The notes under the pieces: generated by a model | The model's database searches: none | What the model saw: only the letters and a program-made list of their open reading frames with translations | Told to the model about the DNA's origin: nothing | Shown: piece by piece, positions 10,003-20,670 of the stretch | How the letters are laid out: each line of letters begins with the position of its first letter | How positions within the stretch are numbered: the stretch's first letter is position 1 | Assembly: GCA_027475525.1 (NCBI GenBank) | Contig: JAMWFC010000108.1 | Span: forward strand, 373,811-437,810 | Direction of reading: 5' to 3' | Source: Macrolepiota albuminosa | Lineage: Eukaryota > Basidiomycota > Agaricomycetes > Agaricales > Agaricaceae | Length of the DNA: 64,000 nt | Position numbers and translations under genes: made by a program

Positions 10003-11885
10003 GGTCCTTGATGCAAATCCTTTCATGAAATCTGCCTGGTCTGCATATATCAATGAGGGGGCTACCTCAGCCAGCCTATTGGTGAGGGCTTTTGTTAGGA
10101 TTTTGTAGTCTGTATTTAAGACCATAATAGGTCTGTAGTTTCCAATATCAGTGTGGTCCTCTTTCTTGTAGATGGGGCACATCCAGCCATTTGCAAAGTC
10201 TGAGTCTTTAATTGTGCCATATTTTTTGATGTCATTATATACAATGATGAGAGCCTCCACTATATCACAGCTTGTGGTTGACTCAGAGTTAGTATTTGTT
10301 CTGCTTGCAGTGTCTTCTTTGTTGCTTTTTTGTGTATTGGTTAGTGTTTTCCATACTTCATGTGGGATCCCATCAAGGCCTGCAGCTTTTTCTTTCAGCA
10401 GGTCTTCTATGGCTCTTTCAATTTCTTCTCTTATTAAGTCAGCACTTAGCTCATGCTTTTGCTCCCTATTTAGTCTCCTTTTGACATGGGCCAGCACTCT
10501 ACTTATATTCTGGTGTCCATGTTCTTCTCTTTCTTGTATCTTCTTGTAATATTCCCCAGCTATTTCAGCCATTTGGTCTGCTCTTCTCATAAGTGGGGTA
10601 TGTCCTCTCAGATTATTTTTCAATGCTGTTATTAGGTCTCTGGGTTTGGCTTTCTTATTTGCATTAATCCATGGCTTTTTCATTACCTCACCCTCTATGA
10701 AGAATTTGGTAGTGGTATTGTCTCTGTTTCTTTGTAACTTTATAGTTTTAAGTTCCCTTATTCTTTTGTCCAGAATTGCAGCTTCTGCCTGGCATGTTTT
10801 GTTATTCCAGCCCTGGTCATTCAGCACTCTTTTGTGGCCAGCTTCCAGGTTTTTTATTGCTTTGTCGATTTTGGATGCCGCCAGCTTAGTGTGTTCTCAT
10901 ATGTATACTAGTAGGGTTTTTTTGAAGTTTGCATGGACCGTCTGTGGGTTGTAGTCTTCTGCTCTGCCTCTTGCAGCATTTTTAAGTTCTTCCAGATATG
11001 TAGCTCCTCTTTTTCTTATACTTTTTGTCAAGTCTTCATGCCCTCGAAGGAAAGTTGGTAGAGTGTATCTACTGGGGCCTTGGTGCGGTAGCCATGAGTT
11101 TATTATGCTTGTTGTGACAAGGGAGTGGTCTGTTGCTATTCTGGTTCTTTCTATTTTTCAGTCATAGCTGAATTCTAGCAGGTTTTCTCTTATGTAGATT
11201 TGATCTATTCTAGATCTGATTGTTTTTCCTTCCAATCTGAAGGGAAAGTCTATAGTATCTGAGATTTCCCTCCATCCATCTACTAATGACATGTATCTTT
11301 TCAGGCTGGCTACTGCTTTAACTTGGCCATTCTGGTCAGAATGAGCCAGCATACAATCTAGGGGCTCCTCCACCATGTTGCAATTGCTGAGCATACATGT
11401 GGGTTTCTTCTACTTGTTTGCTTTCAGGTGTTTTCAATTATTTCCCAGAATTCCTTGTTTCAATTTGGTCTGTTGGAGGCATATATTGCTAGGCAGGTCA
11501 TTTCAAAGGTGTGGGACCCATGGTATTGCTACTAGTAGGGCCCTCCCTTTCAGTACCACCCTGGTTCTGACTTCTGTTCACTTAGTAGTCATCTTGTTTA
11601 GTACTATAGCCACCCTCATTTTGTTTGGAGTGGCTTTGTCTAGGGTGGATATTATGTGGATGTTTTTTTGGTATATGGCGTTCAGTTGTGCTCTATTTTC
11701 TTCAGTGAGGTGTGTTTCTTGCAGTAATAGAACGTCAATTTTCTCTGTTTTTATTATTTGGCTGATGATTCTCCATTTGTCCTCTGTTGAGTGTGAGCCT
11801 CCTCATTTCATATTAAGAGTGGCTACTCTCATTGTACTGCACCCAGTTTTAGGTATTCTCTTTGGTCATATGTTTATAGAGTTGG
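10003..11885 (-). pseudogene. LINE ORF2: endonuclease and N-terminal part of reverse transcriptase
   Basis: The endonuclease N-terminus reads RVATLNM then VLLLQETHL (catalytic Glu) near 11660-11850, then CNMVEEPLD and SRIDQIYI near 11190-11380, matching the APE fold series GDFN...SRIDRIYI. RT follows with KEKAAGLDGIPHEVWK near 10370-10420 and GNYRPIMVLNTDYKILTKAL near 10080-10140, the start of the RT palm. At 10003 the frame runs into LTR sequence, so the YxDD box and everything after it are missing. Several stops and frame changes lie between the domains. In a complete element this protein nicks target DNA and primes reverse transcription there. Confidence 0.85.
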
Positions 11886-12382
11886 GATAGCCATCTCTAC
11901 TGGCTAGCTGCATGTCTTCAATTGGGACATTTTCATCCTTGTTGGGAGTATTGTGTCCTGTTACCCTCTCTGTGAAACACTGACTCTGTGTGATGAACGG
12001 CTCTGTGCCAGTTATTAGTTTTGTCCTATTTTCAGCTGCTGTGGCTTCAGCTATTGTAGCCTTGACCCTTTCTGGGTCTTCACCTCCATTGTTTTAGTAG
12101 GGGTCCTTGGGAGATTGATCAGCAGCTGGGTCATTTCTTCCTCTCCCTACTGGGAAATTTGTACCAATGCCATCTGTAAAAAAACTGTTGTTGTTAGTAT
12201 AATCTTATCTGTTGTTACCTGTCATGTTGTTAGTGTGGAGGGTTGCAGGGCATATATTTATTTGGCTTATGAGTTGTCAGATAGTTCATAAAGGAAATAG
12301 GGCTTCTATTTTATATGTTCTATTGAAATATTGAGAGCATAACTACTGTATATGCCTCCAGCTTTGCTGTCGGTGATTACGC
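11886..12382 (-). other. LINE inter-ORF region
   Basis: The segment between the ORF2 start and the ORF1 stop is AT-rich and holds no frame with recognisable domains. It is probably the spacer of the LINE plus decayed ORF2 N-terminus. Confidence 0.4.
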
Positions 12383-14367
12383 TCATCCCCTCCCTCTGTA
12401 GAAGTTGCTGTCATTTTGACCTCTGTACCTAAGGTCTCCACCTCTTCTTCCATCTCTAGTGTTCATCATGCTCAGAATGGGGCATTGGAAGTCCTTATTG
12501 CCATTCATAAAGTCTGTTTCTTCCATGGTGTTGTTTTGTCCATCAGGTTTGAAGCCCAGCCAACCTGGAATTTGGAAAAATGAGCAGTTGTATGAGTCAT
12601 GGTCAGCTGATTTGCATCCTGTGCAGATGAGCTGTTTGTCCTTGGTCAGGGCATGACCTTTGCCAAGGCCAAAAGTCTTGAAGACACATGCTCTCATTTT
12701 GCTTCATAGTAGCTTGTAGTTATCATCGTCGAAGTCCAGGTTTTTTTTAAAATAAATGTTCCAGCTTCTTGCCATGCCAATTCTTTGCTTAAGAAGGATA
12801 AAGGAGGTGTGTATGCTCATAACCTGGTTTATTGCTACTTCTGCTGTGGTGTGTGACTTGCTCTTGATGATCGCTCTAATTTCTGGAGACGTCCTAAGGA
12901 TGCTGCATACTAGTTCTTCCACAAGCACTTTTGCTTCCAGTGTATCATTGTACCTCAGCCCTTTAATTGTCATGACATATAGCTGTCTGGAGATGGTGTA
13001 TAACAGGAAAAAAACAGTGGTGTCAGATGGGGCAACCACTCCCAGTTCTACTAGACATTGTGCTTTTTGGTGGTTCAGACCCATGATGAGGGCATGGTAT
13101 GGGTGTGGGAAGCAGTTGTTCTCCTTCAGTGGAAGATTCTGCTCTGGGAGGATGACCACCAGACTTTTGTCATATCTTACAAAGACTAGGTTCTTGATGA
13201 CATCCTTAATTGCATCCTTAATTTTGGTCTTTCCCTTCTCTGTGAGTTCATATTTGGCTCTGTATAGTCTTGCCCATATCACATAGTTCCCCACCTCCTG
13301 GTTCTCCCATTCTTCTAAAGTTCTCCTTGTTATATTGAATGAGGGATCCACTGCTAAGTAGACTTTAGACCAGCCTCCTGAAGGAGTTGCCATTTTTTGG
13401 AAGCCTTTTCCATTGGTGGTGATGTCGTTCTCTGTGGTTTTGAACTAGTATTCAGGGTCATCCTCCTCTTCCTCCTGTTTTCCCTCCACTCCACCTGTTT
13501 TTGGCTTGGGGCTCACTGTGTTCATTGGGCTCCCTTCCCTGCTCTCTGAGTACCTGGGGTGGGGATATTGGTGTGATGACCATATGGAGGGTTGGGTTGT
13601 GGGGTGTTGCTCTCATTAAGGTAGTGGGGCCCTTGGCCTCTATTTTTGTTAGATGTCTGGGAGGTTTTGTCTATGTACCGGCTGGGGTTTGTGGGTTTTG
13701 TATGGTGCTTCTCTTCACTGATTCCTGTCTTGTTCTCTGTCTTCAGCATTATCTCAGAGCTGGTGATTGACTAGGAGCTACCAAGATTGTGCATGCTATA
13801 CTGCACATTTTCACTTTGGAGGGATTCGTAGTCAGAGTAGCTGAGAGCTGAGACTGAGAGGGTGGGGCTTGGGCATGGAGATTTCTTTTCAGGATTGGAG
13901 GCCACATTGCTAAACCCACTTGTGCTGCCTGAGGCATGTCTTTTTTGTTGTCTCTCTTTGAGGGGTGAGTCTGAGTAGGGGTGTTTGTTCAAGTCCCCTG
14001 CTTTCTTTTCTGCTCTCTTATCCTTCTTATAGTTCTTTTTAGGGGTGACTACTTGCCAGCCCAGGCTTACAACTGTTGCTGGTTGCATGTCCCTGTTTTG
14101 TTGGTGAGTCTTGTTTTTGTTCGCTGCAGTAACTTTGTTTTCTCCAGATGTGGGCACATTGTTGTTTACTATTAACAACTGGTCAAGTGTGGCAACTGGG
14201 GGGAGTGGGGAGAGCATTGTGCTGGGGGAGGTGTCAAGTGGGGTATTGCTGGGTGATCTCACAAAGGAGGTGGAGGAACTGGGGGGGAATGACAGAGAGG
14301 AGACAGATGGTGTACGAAGTACTTTGGATCTGCCATCCTTGACTGGGCTCAGTTCTCTGTTCTCCAT
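12383..14367 (-). pseudogene. LINE ORF1, nucleic-acid-binding protein, broken
   Basis: The N-terminal part (14367-13771) is Ser/Pro-rich with a basic KKNYKKDKRAEKK stretch. The middle (13393-12704) is a folded-looking domain of about 230 residues. The C-terminal part (12697-12383) carries a CX2CX4HX4C knuckle (CTGCKSADHDSYNC) and an RG-rich tail. The last two parts are in one frame separated only by a TGA at 12704-12706. The stretch 13770-13394 links the first two but changes frame. This is the ORF1p-type chaperone that would coat LINE RNA. At least two breaks make it a pseudogene. Confidence 0.75.
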
Positions 14368-14609
14368 TTTATAGTGACTGGTTTGCCATCTCTTGCTGTG
14401 TTGTTGTATGGATTTCAGTATTGATTTCTTGTCTTTGTTCTTATTCTTTTTTTTCTTCTCTCTTTTTTTCCAGGTTATTCTGGTGGTGTCCCTCGTCTTT
14501 ATCTTGTATTCTCATTTCTACTGAGTATCCATTGCTAGTGTTCTGTATTTAGTTACAGGTCTGGACATTATGTATAGGTGACAGTTTTTTGTGTCAGAGA
14601 GAGGTGGTG

Positions 14610-14796
14610 TGTCAGGGGACTCCTCATTTCTTCCTTTTCTCACTCCTTATCTCTTCACTCTCCTTCCATTCATTCTCTTATTTCTTCTGACATTATTTCA
14701 TTTCACTGTTTCTATTCTTTCAACACTATCTGTTAGTACTACTCTCAGCCCTTGAGATGCTCTGGTTCTTTAGCCACCATTCAGACAAGTGTGGGC
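14610..14796 (+). repeat. LTR-like fragment starting TGTCAGGGGAC
   Basis: The first 11 bases equal the start of the family-1 left LTR (position 16), followed by a similar T/C-rich stretch. It stops where gamma pol sequence begins (about 14797). It probably is the left end of another Gypsy copy that lost its interior. Confidence 0.5.
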
Positions 14797-17700
14797 CCAA
14801 CCTCATTGACGATAACAAGCAGTACAAGTATCATTTGCCTCGCTGCCTGCGAGCACTTCAGGATCAACTTCGTGAAAAGACGAATAGATACATAAACGTG
14901 AAGTGGTGGGAACCACAACTAGCGGTGCAAGCTGCACCATTGCTTTGTATCCCCAAGAAGGATGGAACATTATGGACTGCATTGGATGCGCGACAGCACA
15001 ATGATAATACCGTCAAGGATGTAACACCTCTTCCAGATCAGGAAGTGATACGAGAAGATGTCGCGACAGCGAAGTATCGGTCAAAAATCGACCTCACAGA
15101 CATGTACGAACAGGTTTGCATCCACGAAGAGGATATACCGAAGACACTGTTCTCATCCCTGATGGGGACGTTTGTGAGTAACATCATGCAGATTGGTGAT
15201 TGTAATGCACCGGCAACATTTCAGAGGTTAATGACCTCAATCTTCCGAGATGTAATCGGGAAGTTTATGCACGTCTATTTAGACGATATATTCATATTTT
15301 CTGACTCCATTGAGGAGCATGAGCAGCACCTACGAGTCGTATTTGAACGGCTACAGAAGGCCAGTCTCTATCTCAAATGGAAGAAGTGCGAGTTGTACGC
15401 AACGAGTATAGATTGTCTCGGTCACGTCATTGACAAGAAGGGCATTCATCCTGATACGGATAAGCTCGACCGAATCCGAGAGTGGCGTACTCCACGCACA
15501 TATAATGATATCCAACGATTTGTCGGACTGGTGAACTATATTGGCAATTTCTTGCCAGACATCACTGCATACACTGGGCCACTTATGGCCATGATCCAGA
15601 ATGGGTCACCGTTTCATTGGAGACCACTGCATCAGCGGTGTTTTGAGATGATTAAGCGCATATGCGCGAAAACGCCGGTCATCCGGCCAATTGACCCACG
15701 CATCGACGAGCCCATCTGGCTCATCTGCGATGCGTCGAAGACTGGAGTTGGGGCCATGTTTGGCCAGGGTAAAACATGGCAGACTTGCTGACCAGCGGGA
15801 TTTATGTCCCGTAAATTCACTGCTGCTCAGCAGAATTATGCTGTGCACGAGTTAGAAACACTCGCAATCCTGGAAGCCCTCCTAAAGTGGGAGGATAAAC
15901 TGATGGGATATAAGATCCATATTATCACGGATCACAAAGCACTAGAGTTCTTCAAGACTCAGGTGCACCTGTCTCCGTGACAATGTCGCTGGATCGACTA
16001 CATGTCGCGGTACCAGTTCGACATCACCTATGTAAAAGGTGAATTGAACAAAGTGGCGGATTGCCTATCTCGATATTTCGAGAGTGATACTCGAGATGAC
16101 GTCCATGACGCGCATGACTATGTCCAGGCAGACAAACGTATTGACCCAGAGGGCGAGGATTTGCCTCTGCATTGATTCCATGAAATCAGGGAACATAGGG
16201 TCGAGTTACACGCCATGCGAGCGCAGGAAACACGTCGCAGTAAGAGACTGCACGAACAGCGAGAGACTCACGATATCAAAGCCCAGGTGTTAGTGGATCA
16301 TGAGGTACCTCAGCCAAGTGAAGAGACGAGGCAAGAGGTGCCTACGAGAGGTACTGATATGATGCTCCAGCAAGTGCTGGAGTCACAGGACCATATGCCT
16401 GCACCGGCTGACTTAGGCAATGCGCAATTCCGCACACGTATCCAGCAAGGATACAAGGATGATAATCTCTTCATAGAGATTCTGAACAATATCCAAGCGC
16501 ATCCGCGCTTCAGGACGGAGCAGCAGCTTGTCTACCTTACCAGACCCACGGGGTCCAAAGTCATCTGCATTCCCCGGGAGAGGTCGTTGATTACGACTAT
16601 CCTGGACCAGGCCCATAGAGTAGTGGGCCACTTCGGAACTCAGAAAACGCTGGATTATGTGCGACGCTGGTACTGGTGGCCGCAAATGGCCAAAGAGACG
16701 AGCCAATTCTGCTCGACATGAAAACGCTGGATTATGTGCGACGCTGGTACTGGTGGCCGCAAATGGCCAAAGAGACGAGCCAATTCTGCTCGACATGTGA
16801 GCTATGTCAGCAGTCGAAAGTATTGACTTTGAAGCCACCGGGAAAGCTCCATTCGCTACCCATACTGGTCAAACCTTGGGATTCGATTGGGATGGACTTT
16901 ATAGGTCCGTTCTCCGAGTCGAAAGGCTTTAACTACCTGTGGGTAGTGATCTGCAGAATGACCAGTATGGTCCATCTCATTCCGGTGAGAACCACCATGA
17001 CCGCGTCAGACTTGTCGTGGATCTATCTCAAGGAGATAGTACGCCTCCATGGACTGCCAAGTTCAATCGTAAGCGATCGAGACGCTAAGTTCACTTCCAA
17101 ATGGTGGAAGGAGTTGCACAAACTGTTCAGAGCAAAGTTGCTCATGTCAACGTCGTTTCATCCACAAACGGATGGTCAAACTGAACGCGCAAATCTTGCG
17201 AGCGTTCGTACATCCTGATCAGAAGGACTGGGTGGATCGATGTCCCCTCGTGGAATTTGCGATAAACGCAAGTATATCAGAAACTACCAGGTATTCACCC
17301 TTTGAACTCAACAATGGCTACATGCCATCCATGATTCATGAACTTCATACGGACGAAGTCATTCATGTGGGAGTACAGCAGTTTGCACGCAACACGCTAA
17401 GGAATCTGGCAGAGGCCCATGACGCAATTATAGAATCGCATGTATGGCAAACCAAACATGCAAATAATCGCAGACGTGATGAGCCAGACATCGAGAAAGG
17501 GAGCCTAGTGTACTTTTCGACGAAGAACTTGAACCTGCCGAAAGGCAGGGCGAGCAAGCTGTGTCCAAAATGGATTGGACCATATAAGGTCCTTGAGGCG
17601 GAACCGAGCATGTCTAACTACATGCTGGAACTACCCCAGGCGCTGCAAGCGTGCAGGATAGTGCCCAAGTTCCACGTGTCGCTATTGCAACCGTATATGG

Positions 17701-17957
17701 CCAGTAGTGATGCGCTATTTCCTAATCGCGCAACTCCGGAGCCGTATGACTTTGGAACTGGCAATGACCAGGAGTGGTTCATAGATGACCTCATAGGTCA
17801 TCGGTGGACGAAGGGAAGCCTCAAATTTGAGGTGAGGTGGAGCCTAGGTGATACTACCTGGGAACCGCTAGTGAACTGCAAAGACCTTGCAGCAATGGAC
17901 AGATACCTAGAGTTGCAGGGCATGAAACACCCTCAACAGCTAGCAAAACGTGCATAA
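14797..17957 (+). pseudogene. Gamma pol: RT, RNase H, integrase, chromodomain
   Basis: RT starts at LIDDNKQYKYHLPRC and shows CIPKKDGT, YRSKIDLTD, MQIGDCNAPATFQ and an intact YLDD (near 15275). RNase H is marked by DASKTGVGAMFG and ITDHKALEFF. Integrase has a WYWWPQM and CELCQQSK zinc region, GMDFIGPF, SDRDAKF and TDGQTERAN (catalytic Glu kept), then a short deletion after it. The C-terminus (17740-17900) is chromodomain-like (EWFIDDLIGHRW, FEVRWSLGDTTWEP). Stops at 15789-15791, 15978-15980 and 16173-16175 replace Arg codons (CGA to TGA). A 77-bp duplication lies at 16644-16797. Confidence 0.85.
16644..16797 (+). repeat. 77-bp tandem duplication in gamma integrase
   Basis: Copies start at 16644 and 16721 (word AAAACGCTGGAT) and are identical. 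The duplication repeats the stretch before the integrase CX2C pair, so the zinc-finger residues are read from the second copy only. Confidence 0.95.
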
Positions 17958-18120
17958 TGCGCGTGTGGTGGTGGAATGTGGACGAAGTCCACTTTGATCG
18001 CCGGTGAGAGGCCGGGTGGCATGTATTTGTGGTTGTTTACACCACTAGCGGAGTTGGGAGATTGTTTTTTTTTCTTTCTTTTCTCATTCCCAATACACGT
18101 AGTCTACGTGTTTAGTTAAA
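17958..18120 (+). other. Gamma pol-ORF3 spacer
   Basis: About 160 bp between the pol stop and the ORF3 ATG, containing a T-rich block (TTTTTTTTTCTTTCTTTTCTC). A similar short spacer with a poly-T/pyrimidine block precedes ORF3 in alpha (39786-39790) and beta (28558-28573). It could hold a promoter or a signal for internal initiation, but nothing specific is provable. Confidence 0.35.
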
Positions 18121-19476
18121 ATGGCCTATTGGGGGCCGCAACAGGGTGATCAGAGCTGGCAAGGCTCTAGTGGAGGGGGGAGACCCCCGAACATACAAAA
18201 TCGTGATTACCCCGATCAGTACCAGAGGCAGCCGCCATATCCGGCGGTAAGCCAGTTTCAGTCAGCAGGCGTGGCCTATCCAGGCCGTGCCGAGCCACTT
18301 CCTTACCAGACACCCCTCCACTCGCAAGAGATGGAGGTCGATGACAAAGGGTGCTATGGGCGCCCAGAGGACAGCACGCGCCACGAGCGCTATTATCAGG
18401 AACCGTCGGCACGTCCAGCTGCGTCGCATCCGACGTATGCGGGTGTGGTGATGGGGCCGCCGTCAGTACCATGGGCGCATCGGCCCGTGGAAGAGTCATA
18501 TGGGGAGCCTGTGCCACAAGCGCAGAGTGTAGCTGGGTCAGATGTGCTATTGAGCAGACTGGAAGCAGCGGGACAGCCAGTCCCTGCAACTGCGTCCTTT
18601 CTGCAGGACAGCTTGGCCGTGATGGTGATAGAGGGGCTGCTCGACCAGATTGAGCTGATGAAGAGGCAGCGGGTCGCAGCGCTGGAGCAGATCAAACGTG
18701 CGTCTAAGCGCAAAATCGCCACGAGTGAGGAATCGACTGCTGAGGTCAAGAGGGCTAGATATCAGCCCAGTCGACCGGTCGACCCTCCATGGGCAAGAAT
18801 GCCGTCGGAAGCGCAATTCGCGCGCCATGAGCAGCCTGCTCAGCCCATGGCTTCGTCATCGCAGCTACCCGAGTCGGGCCCGCAGGCCTCCTCAGAGTCG
18901 CTGACTACAGTTAGTGAACCTCTGGCAGGCCTGTCTCTGGGCCAGCAGGAAACCGCATCATCCCGGGCCCCAGTTAGGGGGTCCAAAACCGTCGCTGTGG
19001 CGCCAAGAGCGCCCACTACCGTTGTTCCTCGAGCTGAGCCTGGGGGGAGAACTCTGGCGCGAAATGCGCCTGCCCCCCTGGTGGCTCAGCCATCATTTAT
19101 ATCTTCCGCCCTGGTCAAGTCGGGGTCGGTACGCCAACGTCGAGGCCATAAGCCTCCTCTTGATGCCTCCAAGCTGGAGGTGATAGAGTTCCCAGCTGGC
19201 ATTCCCGCACAGGCCGGGAAGGTCTCAATGTTGTTTTTGTTGCCTGTTACCGTGCCTGCACCGCAGGCACACTTTCCCATGGTTGTCTTGACCACCGACC
19301 CTCACTCTCCTGAGCAATATGACGGTCTGGTGGTGACCTCAAAGAATTGTCACATGCCTGAAAAAGGCAAAGCACCCGTGGCCTCCTTATCCAACAAGAG
19401 CGACTATGGACAGTCGAGCTTGGAGCATGAGGAGGAGGCAGAGGAAGGGGAATCAGCAGCGAACCGATTCCAGTAA
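18121..19476 (+). pseudogene. Gamma ORF3, N-terminal half (interrupted by alpha)
   Basis: It opens MAYWGPQQ with a Gln/Pro/Tyr-rich region, then a helical block (LLSRLEAAGQPVPATASFLQ...IEGLLDQIELMKRQ) that aligns with the same block in alpha and beta ORF3, followed by a Ser/Pro-rich linker and an acidic end. At 19476 the frame is cut by the alpha 5' LTR. The stop codon seen there (TAA) overlaps the target-site copy. The rest continues at 43138. The product is unknown; no signal peptide or membrane segment is visible. Confidence 0.7.
19472..19476. repeat. Left target-site copy of alpha (AGTAA)
   Basis: AGTAA before the 5' LTR pairs with AGTGA after the 3' LTR (43138-43142): one mismatch, a G/A transition. 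Five bases is the usual Ty3/Gypsy target duplication. Confidence 0.65.
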
Positions 19477-19667
19477 TGTAACATAGTATACTTAGTTAAT
19501 TAAGTAATATACACTTATATTAATTAATTGTTATTACTATACATACATGCTGGCTGCCTTACATAAGGCAGCCAATTTTACTGTCATACTCGTAGCACTG
19601 GAATCGAATACCGATCTGGTTCTGTTGGTGTGACTGTAAGGCTAACTCTATACTTGACTTTGTTTCA
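19477..19667 (+). repeat. Alpha 5' LTR
   Basis: TGTAACATAG...TTTGTTTCA, 191 bp. A perfect 9-bp stem (GGCTGCCTT / AAGGCAGCC, 19552-19573, 4-nt loop) sits mid-LTR, followed by a T-rich run. It differs from the 3' LTR at three positions. The leader after it starts CTTTTTTGAACC. Confidence 0.9.
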
Positions 19668-19817
19668 CTTTTTTGAACCTTTTGGGTTCAATTCTGATAC
19701 TACGGACAAAGACTACGAGTCTAGACTGATAGCCTAGACTGTGATTGCATCGAACAGTGTATCAACTTCTTTGACACACGCTTCCGGGTAAAACGAGACG
19801 TAGCAACACTTGATTGG

Positions 19818-20306
19818 ATGGAGACCAATCAATCTACTGAACTGACACGCAATGGTGAGACCATCGACCAATCGTTGGCATATCCTCAATCTGCGGTGAC
19901 TGACCCGGGTCGTCCCGGGTCAGAATATACAGAGGCCGAGCCTTCCCGGCAGCCTCAGGGAATGCCAGGAGGGACGCAATGGAGTGAAGTGCGGCCGACA
20001 GCTGCGCCAAGCGGTGCAGCGAGACCAGGGGCAATTGTGGAAGACCTGGAACAGCAGTTTGGCAGGGATCATGAATCTTCCATGCAGACTGGGAGGTCAG
20101 GGCAACAATTCCAGAGCAGGAGTAGTGCTCAGGGACCTATTGAAGGTCGCAGACCTTTGTCGTACTTTCTGGGGAAGATGCCGAGGCAAGAGGCGGGCAG
20201 TTGGAGAGTTCCAACTGAATCCACGCCCATGACGCAACATCAGCAGGGATCCGGAGTTCTGCGGGAAACGACAATTCCTGAGCAAAGAACGCCGGCAGTA
20301 CATTGG
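19818..20306 (+). pseudogene. Alpha gag, N-terminal fragment (before beta)
   Basis: The ATG at 19818 starts a Gln/Pro/Ser-rich, probably disordered N-terminus. The frame reaches ...PAVHW at the beta insertion, and the next codon of the same frame is at 32792 (KDETSDDEES). Before beta inserted this was one Gag. On its own the fragment would read into the beta LTR. Confidence 0.8.
20302..20306. repeat. Left target-site duplication of beta (ATTGG)
   Basis: ATTGG directly before TGTAGCG. The same five bases follow the 3' LTR at 32787-32791. The copies are perfect, which fixes both beta ends. Confidence 0.95.
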
Positions 20307-20539
20307 TGTAGCGTAGTCCGCTATGTGGCGTTGGCCACATAGCTTTACTTACTGTATATTAGTAAATATTATATTATATTTATTATAATATAATATTATT
20401 TACATTCGTATATAATTAGTTACTCAGCTGCTTACAAAGCAGCTTAATTTTGTTTTACACTACATAGTCAATAGACCGGTCTGGTCTGATTCTGTACTGT
20501 GTGAACTTAAGCTCTCACAAATCCTGTAACTTCGTTACA
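20307..20539 (+). repeat. Beta 5' LTR
   Basis: TGTAGCGTAG...TTCGTTACA, 233 bp, very AT-rich in the middle. A perfect stem AGCTGCTT-ACA-AAGCAGCT lies at 20426-20444, at the same relative place as the stem in alpha LTRs. The leader after it starts TTTTTTTGAATCC, much like alpha. Confidence 0.95.
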
Positions 20540-20670
20540 TTTTTTTGAATCCGCCAGCTAGGATCTATTGCCTAGCATCCGACGTCAGTCGTTGAGTTTG
20601 TTGACAGAACTCTATCAGCTTCTCGAGCTTCTTGCACAGCCACACTGTGCAAATTTCAAACAGGGGATCG

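Larger units (their letters stand above)
10003..14600 (-). mobile_element. Non-LTR (LINE) retrotransposon, 3'-truncated
   Basis: On the minus strand, ORF1 (14367 to 12383, CCHC knuckle) is followed by ORF2 with an APE-type endonuclease (about 11880 to 11158) and RT (10960 to 10003). This order is that of Tad1/L1-like LINEs. The RT is lost after its first motifs, where the family-1 LTR begins. LINEs usually lose 5' ends on insertion, so loss of the 3' half indicates a later insertion or rearrangement. Sequence is AT-richer than family 1. Plus-strand frames here are shadows. Confidence 0.85.

Noticed and set aside
10172..14374. Plus-strand frames in the LINE region
   Set aside because: They are Leu/Phe/Cys-rich reverse shadows of the minus-strand LINE ORFs.
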